From Oscillospiraceae bacterium (GTDB lineage: Bacteria; Bacillota; Clostridia; Oscillospirales; Oscillospiraceae), in contig JAEDDG010000055.1 in assembly GCA_016293865.1 (NCBI GenBank), forward strand, positions 1 through 6,597: a DNA stretch of 6,597 nt, in the 5' to 3' direction. The notes beneath the pieces were generated by a model that saw only the letters and a list, made by a program, of their open reading frames with translations, ran no database searches and was not told the origin of the DNA. Shown here in pieces: positions 1 through 6,158 of this stretch; the first letter of the stretch is position 1, and each line of letters begins with the position of its first letter. The translations under genes were made by a program, and so were the position numbers.

Positions 1-226
1 TAACTGCGATTGAAGCATATGATATTTTTTGCCATCCATTTTTGCTGTACGGTTGTTTTTTCTGTTTCATCTTCCGCATCAAATCGTTCAGCGCTTGAAA
101 TGCCGCAGGCTTTCGCAGGTGATGGAACGGAAGGTCAGCGAACGGAAAATGTCGATGCGGAAGCTTTTCGGTATGTAAACGAGTTGTCCTTCGGGCATAC
201 GGCAGCCCGGACAGCCAGGGATCACC
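1..226. other. Upstream stretch without a supported gene
   Basis: No convincing gene, RNA or repeat was found here. A plus-strand frame (10-252) has a hydrophobic start but no ribosome site, runs through the hydE promoter and resembles no protein I know. A 51-codon minus-strand frame (88-243) also lacks a ribosome site. The first ~90 bases are AT-richer than the genes that follow. The stretch may be the tail of an intergenic region whose upstream gene lies outside the window. Confidence 0.5.
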
Positions 227-255
227 TTGACATGCAGGCGCATTTATGCTAACAT
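227..255 (+). promoter_or_regulatory. Sigma-A promoter of the hydE operon
   Basis: A perfect -35 TTGACA (227-232) is followed after 17 bases by TAACAT (250-255), which matches four of six bases of the -10 consensus. It is preceded by TG plus one base (247-249), the extended -10 form. Transcription would start near 262, giving a leader of about 70 bases before the hydE start at 330. No terminator is visible between the five genes downstream, so this probably drives the whole operon to 5560. Confidence 0.65.
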
Positions 256-257
256 TT

Positions 258-282
258 CCAATCAGCATAGAATGTTAATTGG
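258..282. promoter_or_regulatory. Candidate operator: 25-bp imperfect palindrome at the hydE transcription start
   Basis: CCAAT (258-262) and ATTGG (278-282) bound a 25-bp element lying over the predicted start of transcription, a usual position for a repressor site. Its right end, GTTAATTGG (274-282), matches eight of nine bases of GTTAATAGG (6056-6064) in the regulator/cysK intergenic region, where a second element of exactly 25 bp also begins CC and ends GG. Other inverted repeats overlap it: TATGCT/AGCATA (245-250, 264-269) and TAACATT/AATGTTA (250-256, 271-277). That the Rrf2 protein binds here is inference. Confidence 0.4.
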
Positions 283-329
283 TTTATAGGAATGACACGA
301 CACATCACGGCAGAAAGGAGACTGACGCC

Positions 330-1421
330 ATGTCCGGTTTTTCTGAAAAAGACGTTTCCGCCGGCTCCCGCGGTGCCGAACTCATCCGTCAGCTTGCAGA
401 AACCCGCACGCTCAGCGATGCGCAGCTGAAAACGCTCCTGTGCACCGGGGACCTGGATGCGCTTCTGTTTCAGGCGGCAGATGAAAAGCGCCGGGAAATT
501 TACGGGGAAGACGTCTATATCCGCGGCCTGATTGAATTCACCAATTACTGCCGGAACAACTGCTACTATTGCGGCATCCGCCGGGACAACCGGCAGGCGG
601 AGCGCTATCGGCTGAGTACGCAGGACATTCTGGACTGCTGCGCGGAAGGGTACCGTCTGGGCTTCCGCACATTTGTTCTGCAGGGCGGCGAGGATCCTTT
701 CTTCACGGATGCGCGGATCTGCGCTCTGGTTTCGGAGATCCGGCAGCGCTATCCGGACTGTGCCATCACCCTCTCAATCGGCGAAAAGCCGCGGGAAAGC
801 TATCAGGCTTACTTCGACGCAGGCGCAAACCGGTATCTGCTGCGCCATGAAACTGCCAATGACCGGCATTACGGCATGCTGCACCCGGACTGCATGAGCC
901 TGCCCAACCGCAAGCGCTGTCACCGTGACCTGAAGGAAATCGGATATCAGGTCGGCTCCGGCTTTATGGTCGGCTCCCCGTATCAGACCACAGACAATCT
1001 GATTGAAGACCTGCGCTTTCTGCAGAGCCTGCAGCCGCATATGATCGGCATCGGCCCCTATATTACCCACGCAGACACCCCGTTTGCCGCCTTTCCCAGC
1101 GGCAGTCTTTCCCTTACGCTGCGGCTGATTGCCATTCTCCGGCTGATGTTCCCCTATGCGCTGATTCCCGCAACGACCGCCCTCGGCACAATCCATCCGC
1201 AGGATCGGGAGCTCGGGCTGAAGGCAGGCGCCAACGTGGTGATGCCGAACCTCTCGCCGGTTTCCGTACGCAGGCTGTATACGCTCTACGAAAACAAAAT
1301 CTGCACCGGCGAGGAGGCCGCCCAATGCCGCGGCTGTCTGGAGCGGCGCGTACACGCTGCCGGCTACAGGATTGTCACCGCCGTCGGCGACGCTGCGGCC
1401 GACCCTCTTGCCGGACGGTAA
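330..1421 (+). CDS. hydE: [FeFe]-hydrogenase H-cluster radical SAM maturase HydE
   Basis: HydE is a cytoplasmic radical S-adenosylmethionine enzyme that helps build the diiron subcluster of [FeFe]-hydrogenase, working with HydG and HydF. The 363-residue product has the usual family length. The radical SAM motif CxxxCxxC is at Cys74, Cys78 and Cys81 (NYCRNNCYYCGIRR). Further family stretches are VLQGGEDP (about 116-123), LRHETA (171-176) and GFMVGSPYQTTDNL (211-224). A C-terminal Cx7Cx2C set (Cys325, Cys333, Cys336) matches the accessory Fe-S site found in part of the HydE family. The ATG at 330 is chosen because AGAAAGGAG (312-320) lies nine bases upstream; an in-frame TTG at 279 has no such site and falls inside the candidate operator. 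It is the first gene of the operon, and hydF and hydG are not in the window. A related radical SAM enzyme (PylB- or BioB-like) is less likely. Confidence 0.9.
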   Translation: MSGFSEKDVSAGSRGAELIRQLAETRTLSDAQLKTLLCTGDLDALLFQAADEKRREIYGEDVYIRGLIEFTNYCRNNCYYCGIRRDNRQAERYRLSTQDILDCCAEGYRLGFRTFVLQGGEDPFFTDARICALVSEIRQRYPDCAITLSIGEKPRESYQAYFDAGANRYLLRHETANDRHYGMLHPDCMSLPNRKRCHRDLKEIGYQVGSGFMVGSPYQTTDNLIEDLRFLQSLQPHMIGIGPYITHADTPFAAFPSGSLSLTLRLIAILRLMFPYALIPATTALGTIHPQDRELGLKAGANVVMPNLSPVSVRRLYTLYENKICTGEEAAQCRGCLERRVHAAGYRIVTAVGDAAADPLAGR

Positions 1422-1468
1422 ACCGCGCGTATTCCGGCGCCCTGATTTCCGCAGAATGAGGTGTTCAT

Positions 1469-2644
1469 TTGGACAACAACGATAAAAGCGCGCTCATCGC
1501 CATGAGCGGCGGCGTGGACAGCTCCGTCGCGGCCTGGCTGATGCTTCAGCAGGGCTACCGCTGTGAAGGGACCACCATGCGGCTTTACAGAAACGAGGAC
1601 ATCGGCCTGAGCCGGTATCACACCTGCTGCTCCCAGCAGGACATCGACGACGCCAGCACAGTGGCCTTTCAGCTGGACATACCGTATGAAGTTCTGGACT
1701 TCACGTTTGATTTCAGGGAACAGATCATCGGCAAGTTCATCCGGACCTATGAGGCCGGCGGCACACCGAATCCCTGCATTGACTGCAACCGGTACATGAA
1801 ATTTGATAAGCTTCTGCAGTCCGCGTCGGACAGGAAGCTGCACTATGTTGTGACCGGCCATTACGCGCGCATTGAATACAGCGCGGATACCGGGCGGTAT
1901 CTGCTGAAGAAAGCCGCAGATGCCGGCAAAGACCAGAGCTATGTCCTGTATATGCTGACCCAGGCACAGCTGGCGCGCATACAGTTCCCTCTGGGGGATA
2001 AACACAAATCGGAAACGCGCGAGATTGCCGCACGCCTGCATCTCTGCAACGCCCGCAAGCACGACAGCCAGGACATCTGCTTTGTGCCGGACGGCGACTA
2101 CGTCCGGTTTATGGAACAATTTACCGGGAAGCACTACCCGCAGGGGGATTTTCTGGACCGGAACGGCCGGATTGTCGGCCGTCACCATGGCGCCGTTGCG
2201 TACACACTGGGGCAGCGGAAAGGCCTGGGGCTGGCCATGGGCAGCCCCGTATACGTCTGCGGCAAGAACATGGCCGCCAATACAGTCACCGTAGGCCCGG
2301 AGGAAGCGCTGTATGCGCGCGTTTTGTATGCCGGGGAGATGAACTGGATTTCCATTCCCGGCCTGGAGCAGCCCATGCGTGTCCGCGCCAAAACCAGATA
2401 CCGGCAGCCGGAGCAGTGGGCGACGGTCAGTCCTGAGCCGGACGGACAGATCCGCCTGGAATTTGACGAGCCGCAGCGCGCCATGACCGTCGGGCAGGCT
2501 GTGGTTTTGTACGACGGGGACGTGGTCGTGGGCGGCGGGACCATCGCCCGGGTCACGGAATACGCCGGGGACTGCCGGCAGCAGGCCCCGGCCTGTGCGC
2601 AGCAGACCGCCGGTACGGAGAATACACATGAAATTGAGGAATGA
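1469..2644 (+). CDS. mnmA: tRNA 2-thiouridine(34) synthase MnmA
   Basis: MnmA adenylates U34 in the anticodon of Lys, Glu and Gln tRNAs and replaces its oxygen with sulfur delivered as a persulfide. The 391-residue protein has the PP-loop SGGVDSS at 13-19, the family stretch GGTPNPCIDCNRYMKF (about 98-112) with the likely nucleophile Cys106, GHYAR (130-134), and DSQDICF with the second catalytic cysteine Cys204. GQRKGLGL (248-255) and the C-terminal beta-barrel region also fit. The start is TTG: GAGGTG (1458-1463) lies five bases upstream, no in-frame ATG or GTG gives a full PP-loop, and the PP-loop begins only 12 codons later. It is somewhat longer than usual (about 360), with a Gln/Cys-containing tail after residue ~362. 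It follows hydE by 47 bases without a terminator and precedes the tcdA-type gene by six. The desulfurase two genes downstream is the likely sulfur donor. Confidence 0.95.
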   Translation: MDNNDKSALIAMSGGVDSSVAAWLMLQQGYRCEGTTMRLYRNEDIGLSRYHTCCSQQDIDDASTVAFQLDIPYEVLDFTFDFREQIIGKFIRTYEAGGTPNPCIDCNRYMKFDKLLQSASDRKLHYVVTGHYARIEYSADTGRYLLKKAADAGKDQSYVLYMLTQAQLARIQFPLGDKHKSETREIAARLHLCNARKHDSQDICFVPDGDYVRFMEQFTGKHYPQGDFLDRNGRIVGRHHGAVAYTLGQRKGLGLAMGSPVYVCGKNMAANTVTVGPEEALYARVLYAGEMNWISIPGLEQPMRVRAKTRYRQPEQWATVSPEPDGQIRLEFDEPQRAMTVGQAVVLYDGDVVVGGGTIARVTEYAGDCRQQAPACAQQTAGTENTHEIEE

Positions 2645-2650
2645 TCCACC

Positions 2651-3418
2651 ATGCTCAATCAGTTTTCAAGAACGCAGCTTCTTTTGGGAGAAGAGGGAAT
2701 GGAAAAGCTGTTTCGCGCCCGTGTGGCCGTGTTCGGCATCGGCGGCGTGGGCGGCTATACAGTGGAAGCCCTGGCTCGGAGCGGGATCGGCACTCTGGAC
2801 CTGATCGACGATGACCGTATATGTCTCACAAATCTCAACCGGCAGATTCTCGCCACACGGAAAACCGTCGGCCAGTTCAAGGTGGACGTGGCCGGGCAGC
2901 GCATTCTGGAGATCAACCCAAACGCCGTTGTGCACACATATAGAACATTTTATACGCCCCAGACAGCCGGGCAGTTCGATTTCACGCAATATGATTATAT
3001 CGTGGACACCATTGACACTGTCTCCGGGAAGCTGGAGCTGGTGGAGCAGGCGCAGAGAGCCGGCGTGCCGGTCATCAGCTGTATGGGCGCCGGCAACAAA
3101 ATGGATCCGACCGCTTTTGAAGTGGCGGATATTTACGAAACATCCGTGTGTCCCTTGGCGCGGGTCATGCGGCATGAGCTGAGAAAGCGGGGCATCAGCC
3201 ATCTGAAGGTCGTCTATTCCCGGGAGCCCGCCATGACGCCCATAGAGGACATGTCCATCAGCTGCCGGGCACACTGCATCTGTCCGCCCGGCACTGCGCG
3301 GAAATGCACACAGCGCCGCCAGGTTCCCGGCAGCAACGCCTTTGTTCCGCCGGCCGCCGGACTGATCATTGCCGGCGAGGTCGTGAAGGATCTGGCCGCG
3401 GCCGGAGGCGCCGTATGA
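2651..3418 (+). CDS. tcdA: tRNA threonylcarbamoyladenosine dehydratase (TcdA/YrvM-type, ThiF/E1-like)
   Basis: TcdA uses ATP to dehydrate t6A37 of tRNA to its cyclic form (ct6A). The 255-residue protein opens with an E1-like nucleotide-binding fold. The glycine motif GIGGVGG is at 29-35, the acidic strand end LIDDD at 51-55, and the NLNRQ motif, typical of ATP adenylation in this superfamily, at 61-65. The Firmicute-type C-terminus follows: CRAHCICPPGTARKCTQRR (205-223) with four cysteines, then PGSNAFVPPAAGLIIAGEVV (226-245). The cysteines may hold a metal or be redox-active; this is not shown. ATG 2651 lies six bases after the mnmA stop, with GAGGA (2636-2640) ten bases before it. The end overlaps the desulfurase start by four bases. 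In E. coli the homologue CsdL works with the desulfurase CsdA, so this neighbour is fitting. Another ThiF-family activity is less likely. Confidence 0.87.
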   Translation: MLNQFSRTQLLLGEEGMEKLFRARVAVFGIGGVGGYTVEALARSGIGTLDLIDDDRICLTNLNRQILATRKTVGQFKVDVAGQRILEINPNAVVHTYRTFYTPQTAGQFDFTQYDYIVDTIDTVSGKLELVEQAQRAGVPVISCMGAGNKMDPTAFEVADIYETSVCPLARVMRHELRKRGISHLKVVYSREPAMTPIEDMSISCRAHCICPPGTARKCTQRRQVPGSNAFVPPAAGLIIAGEVVKDLAAAGGAV

Positions 3419-4584
3419 TTTATCTGGACTATTCCGCAAACACGCCGCCGGACCCCGCCGTACTGGAGACGTTTATCAAAACAGAGCAGGCTTACATCGG
3501 GAATCCAAACTCCACACACTGCGCGGGACAGGCCGCGCAGGCGGAAATGGCCCGCGCCACAGACAGCATCGCCGGGCTGCTCGGCGTAAGTCCTGCGGAA
3601 ATCATTTATACCTCAGGCGCAAGCGAGGCCAACAATCTTGCCGTCAAGGGCATTGCATACGCATCCCGTCATGCGGGCCGGCACATCATTTCCACCGCGC
3701 TGGAGCATTCCTCCGTGGGTGGGCCGCTGTCTGTGCTTCAGCAACAGGGCTATGAAATCGATCTGGCGGACATTCGGTCGGACGGCACCGTCGATCTGGA
3801 GCAGCTGCGCACGCTTCTGCGGGACGACACTGTGCTGGTCGCTGTCTGCGCCGTGGACAGCGAGCTGGGCACCATCCAGCCCATCCGCGAAATTGCCGCC
3901 ATCCTGAAGGATTTTCCCAACTGCCGGCTCCATGTGGACGCCACACAGGCAGTCGGCAAAACGCCGCTCGTGCCGGAATGCGCGGACACCATGAGCATCT
4001 CTCCGCACAAATTCTATGGACTGAACGGCAGCGGACTTCTGCTGAAAAAGAAAGGCCTCGCCATTGAACCACTGATTCACGGCGGTGCCAGCACCACCAT
4101 CTACCGCAGCGGCACGCCGGCGCTGGCTCTGGCGGTTTCCGCCGAAAAAGCCCTGCGGCTGGCTCTGGCGCAGCAGGAAAGCAGGGTCAGCCATGTGCGC
4201 GCCCTGAACAGAATGCTCCGCGAGGCCCTGTCCATGTACCCCGCGGTCCGGCTGAACAGTCCGGAACACGCCGTTCCCCACATTCTGAACCTCAGCGTGC
4301 AGGGCGTGAAAGGGACCGCCTTTCAGCAGGCGCTGAGCCGGCACGGCGTATGTGTGTCCGTGAAATCCGCCTGCTCTGCCGACGGGATGCCATCCAAGGC
4401 CGTACTTGCCGTCAGCCGGGACCGCAAAAATGCGCTGTCATCCTGGCGGATCAGTCTCAGCCACCTGACCACGCAGGCGGAACTGGAGGAGTTCCTCCGG
4501 ATTTTTGACCTTTGCTGCCGCACGCTGGCCGTGCAGGCCGCGTCCGCGCGCACAGGCATACTGCCGGCCGGAGGACAACGCTGA
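3415..4584 (+). CDS. Cysteine desulfurase (class V aminotransferase, IscS/YrvO-like)
   Basis: This PLP enzyme converts cysteine to alanine and holds the sulfur as a persulfide for transfer to acceptor proteins. The 389-residue product shows the family motifs in order: YLDYSANT (3-10), GNPNSTH (29-35), TSGASEANNLA (66-76), the catalytic EHSS with His98, HVDATQAVG (173-181), the PLP lysine Lys199 in SPHKFYG, RSGTPALA (231-238) and the persulfide cysteine Cys320 in KSACSADG. The usual NNE triad is DSE (148-150), placing serine where IscS has an asparagine that contacts PLP. ATG 3415 overlaps the upstream TGA (ATGA) and has GGAGG (3404-3408) six bases before it. A longer frame from 3304 is rejected because it would overlap tcdA by over 100 bases. 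No scaffold gene (iscU, sufU) is nearby, so delivery to the thiolases in this operon, as for YrvO and MnmA in Bacillus, is the likely role. Confidence 0.92.
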   Translation: MIYLDYSANTPPDPAVLETFIKTEQAYIGNPNSTHCAGQAAQAEMARATDSIAGLLGVSPAEIIYTSGASEANNLAVKGIAYASRHAGRHIISTALEHSSVGGPLSVLQQQGYEIDLADIRSDGTVDLEQLRTLLRDDTVLVAVCAVDSELGTIQPIREIAAILKDFPNCRLHVDATQAVGKTPLVPECADTMSISPHKFYGLNGSGLLLKKKGLAIEPLIHGGASTTIYRSGTPALALAVSAEKALRLALAQQESRVSHVRALNRMLREALSMYPAVRLNSPEHAVPHILNLSVQGVKGTAFQQALSRHGVCVSVKSACSADGMPSKAVLAVSRDRKNALSSWRISLSHLTTQAELEEFLRIFDLCCRTLAVQAASARTGILPAGGQR

Positions 4585-5444
4585 TGGAAAGAACACTGAC
4601 GCCCGCTCAGAAAATTGAACGGAGCATCATCAAAAAATACCGGGACGCGCTGTGGAAGCCCTTCATTTATGCGGTCCGGAAATACGGCCTGATTCAGGCC
4701 GGCGACCGGATTGCCGTCTGTATCTCCGGCGGAAAGGGTTCCATGCTGATGGCAAAGCTGATGCAGGAACTGCACCGGCACAGCAAGATCCCGTTTGATC
4801 TTCTGTTTCTTGTGATGGATCCCGGCTACAACGAAATCAACCGCCGGAAAACTGAAAGCAACGCGCAGCTGCTCGGAATCCCCATCACAATTTTTGAAAC
4901 CAACATCTTTGAGGTGGCCAACAACAGCGAAAAATCTCCCTGCTACCTCTGCGCCAGGATGCGGCGCGGCCATCTGTACAGTAAAGCCAAAGCCCTGGGC
5001 TGCAATAAAATCGCCCTGGGCCACCATTTCAACGACGTGATCGAAACCACGGTCATGGGTATGTTCTACGGCTCGCAGCTGCAGGCGATGCTGCCAAAGC
5101 TGCAAAGCACAAACTTTGACGGGATGGAGCTGATCCGGCCTCTGTACTGCGTGCATGAGGAGGATATTCTCGCCTGGATGCGTTACAATCAGCTGGAATT
5201 CATCCAGTGCGCCTGCCGCTTTACAGAAAGCTGCACCATCTGCGGCAATGGCGGCGGCGGTTCCAAGCGGCAGGAGGTCAAAACGCTGCTGCGGCGTCTG
5301 AAGCGTGATCATCCGAATATTGAAAAAAGCATTTTCAACAGCATCCACAATGTCTGTCTGGATACGTTCCCGGCATATAAGGCAAACGGTGTATTCCGCT
5401 CTCCCTATGTGCAGTCGGATGAAAACGGCAGCGCCTCCGGCTGA
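4584..5444 (+). CDS. TtcA-family PP-loop tRNA thiolation-type protein, altered PP-loop
   Basis: TtcA proteins adenylate tRNA (C32 in E. coli) and insert sulfur with help of a [4Fe-4S] cluster. The 286-residue product has ISGGKGSML (47-55) as PP-loop, SPCYLCARMRRGHLY (118-132) with the CxxC pair Cys120/Cys123, GHHFNDVIET (146-155), MFYGSQLQAMLPKL (160-173) and LIRPLYCVHEEDI (183-195). Cys209 matches the third cluster ligand of TtcA, and Cys211, Cys217 and Cys220 give a cysteine-rich region not in the E. coli enzyme. The PP-loop normally reads SGGKDS; here codon 52 is GGT (Gly), one base from an aspartate codon, so activity is uncertain. ATG 4584 shares one base with the upstream stop (TGATG), with GGAGG at 4570-4574. 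Substrate assignment to C32 is uncertain in Firmicutes, so no symbol is given. Confidence 0.85.
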   Translation: MERTLTPAQKIERSIIKKYRDALWKPFIYAVRKYGLIQAGDRIAVCISGGKGSMLMAKLMQELHRHSKIPFDLLFLVMDPGYNEINRRKTESNAQLLGIPITIFETNIFEVANNSEKSPCYLCARMRRGHLYSKAKALGCNKIALGHHFNDVIETTVMGMFYGSQLQAMLPKLQSTNFDGMELIRPLYCVHEEDILAWMRYNQLEFIQCACRFTESCTICGNGGGGSKRQEVKTLLRRLKRDHPNIEKSIFNSIHNVCLDTFPAYKANGVFRSPYVQSDENGSASG

Positions 5445-5524
5445 GCGCCGGTTTTCCGCTCACCCCGCCATAATTACCTTTCAGTCCGGGCAGTCTCCGG
5501 CGCCTGGATTCTGCAGGCAACAGC

Positions 5525-5560
5525 AAGCGGCATATGCGCAGACGCGCATATGCCGCTTTT
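5525..5560 (+). terminator. Intrinsic terminator of the hydE operon
   Basis: A perfect 15-bp stem (5525-5539 with 5544-5558) closes over a four-base loop, AGAC, and is followed by a T-run that begins in the stem (TTTT, 5557-5560) and a second TTTT a few bases on. It lies 80 bases after the last gene of the operon. Read on the minus strand the hairpin is followed by only two T's, so it should act chiefly on the plus strand, though it may weakly end the opposing regulator transcript. Confidence 0.9.
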
Positions 5561-5581
5561 CATCTTTTCGTCAGCCGCTAT

Positions 5582-6013
5582 TCAGATAATGTAGTCGTTC
5601 CCCTCCGAACTGCGCCGCATCAGATCCGCAATGGTCACACTGTCCAGATAACTGCTGATGATCCGGTCAAGCTCTTTCCACAGCGGGAGCGTGCGGCAGT
5701 CGGCCATGCGCGCGCAGGCCGCCGCACCCGGCTCCAGACAGGATACCGGTGCCAGCGTCTCCTCAGTCAGGCGCAGAATGCTGCCCACCGTATACTGGTC
5801 GGGGCTTTTCGTCAGCTTATAGCCGCCCCCTTTGCCGCGCAGCCCTGACAGAATATTGCCCTTCACCAGAAGCTTGATAATGCTCTCCAGATACTTCTCC
5901 GAAATATCCTGCCGCTCAGCAATCGTTTTCAGCGGAATATACCCGTCTGACTGGTGCTCCGCCAGATCGACCATAACCCGAAGAGAATAGCGTCCCTTTG
6001 TTGAAATAAGCAT
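5582..6013 (-). CDS. Rrf2-family transcriptional regulator with three cysteines (IscR/CymR-like)
   Basis: Rrf2 proteins are small dimeric winged-helix repressors; IscR senses Fe-S clusters, and CymR senses cysteine supply through CysK. The 143-residue product begins MLISTKGRYSLRVMVDLA, the family N-terminus. A recognition-helix region ISEKYLESIIKLLVKGNIL (37-55) and the wing LRGKGGGYKL (58-67) follow. Cys92, Cys100 and Cys106 sit where E. coli IscR has its cluster ligands (92, 98, 104), but the IscR histidine ligand three residues after the last cysteine is a leucine here. An Fe-S or other thiol-based sensor is likely. GGAGG (6022-6026, minus strand) lies eight bases before the ATG. It is divergent to cysK and convergent with an operon holding a desulfurase and mnmA. 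That neighbourhood resembles cymR in Bacillus, whose CymR to my knowledge lacks cluster cysteines. Both identities remain open. Confidence 0.9.
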   Translation of the reverse strand: MLISTKGRYSLRVMVDLAEHQSDGYIPLKTIAERQDISEKYLESIIKLLVKGNILSGLRGKGGGYKLTKSPDQYTVGSILRLTEETLAPVSCLEPGAAACARMADCRTLPLWKELDRIISSYLDSVTIADLMRRSSEGNDYII

Positions 6014-6039
6014 AAGATCAGCCTCCGCGATTTAATAAA

Positions 6040-6064
6040 CCTATTATACAACACGGTTAATAGG
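6040..6064. promoter_or_regulatory. Candidate operator: 25-bp palindrome over the regulator -10 box
   Basis: CCTATTA (6040-6046) and TAATAGG (6058-6064) form a 7-bp inverted repeat with an 11-bp centre. The element covers the -10 box of the minus-strand regulator promoter, so a bound protein would block it; autoregulation is common in the Rrf2 family. Its length, CC/GG ends and right half resemble the 258-282 element upstream of hydE (15 of 25 positions agree). Protein binding is inferred, not shown. Confidence 0.5.
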
Positions 6065-6072
6065 AAAATCAA
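6043..6072 (-). promoter_or_regulatory. Sigma-A promoter of the Rrf2 regulator gene
   Basis: On the minus strand a perfect TATAAT (6048-6043) is preceded after 18 bases by TTGATT (6072-6067), four of six matches to the -35 consensus. The transcript would start near 6036 and have a leader of about 20 bases, just enough for the GGAGG ribosome site. The -35 lies inside the 45-bp inverted repeat and the -10 inside the 25-bp palindrome. Confidence 0.6.
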
Positions 6073-6100
6073 TAAAAAAATTATTGCTTTTCCTATTGAC
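6056..6100. repeat. 45-bp inverted repeat joining the two divergent promoters
   Basis: Two 20-base arms (6056-6075 and 6081-6100) are inverted copies with two mismatches (6058/6098 and 6069/6087) around an AAAAA centre. Each arm carries GTyAATAGGAAAA pointing inward. The left arm contains the regulator -35 and the right arm the first five bases of the cysK -35. The AT-rich cruciform-like layout suggests one regulator acting on both promoters. It is not a terminator: no transcript from a known gene ends here. Confidence 0.6.
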
Positions 6101-6124
6101 AAATCGTTCTGCGCGTTCTATAAT
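6096..6124 (+). promoter_or_regulatory. Consensus sigma-A promoter of cysK
   Basis: TTGACA (6096-6101) and TATAAT (6119-6124) are both perfect matches and are separated by the ideal 17 bases. Such a strong promoter usually needs repression; the -35 overlaps the right arm of the inverted repeat. Transcription should begin near 6131, leaving a leader of about 130 bases before cysK that contains the short cysteine-rich ORF. Confidence 0.9.
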
Positions 6125-6158
6125 CACATTAACCTACTTGAAAGGTTGGTATTAAACG

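Noticed and set aside
88..243. Minus-strand 51-residue ORF containing CPGC
   Set aside because: No ribosome site or promoter seen, it overlaps the hydE promoter, and it is short enough to arise by chance.
10..252. Plus-strand ORF with a hydrophobic, signal-peptide-like start
   Set aside because: No ribosome site before either possible start, no recognisable protein family, and its 3' end overlaps a good promoter for hydE.
279..329. Upstream TTG start extending HydE by 17 residues
   Set aside because: The ATG at 330 has a near-perfect AGAAAGGAG ribosome site; the TTG has none and lies in the predicted operator.
1364..2629. Long antisense ORF opposite mnmA
   Set aside because: A frame shadow in GC-rich coding DNA; mnmA motifs on the plus strand are unambiguous.
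3304..3414. Longer N-terminus for the cysteine desulfurase
   Set aside because: The family begins with the short strand YLDYSANT right after ATG 3415, which has GGAGG and an ATGA overlap typical of coupled genes.
4323..5348. Long antisense ORF opposite the desulfurase and ttcA-like genes
   Set aside because: It spans two genes whose plus-strand motifs are clear and has no family resemblance of its own.
5437..5455. Five-bp CCGGC/GCCGG hairpin followed by TTTT at the ttcA-like stop codon
   Set aside because: The stem is short and overlaps the stop codon; the 15-bp hairpin at 5525-5560 is the much better terminator.
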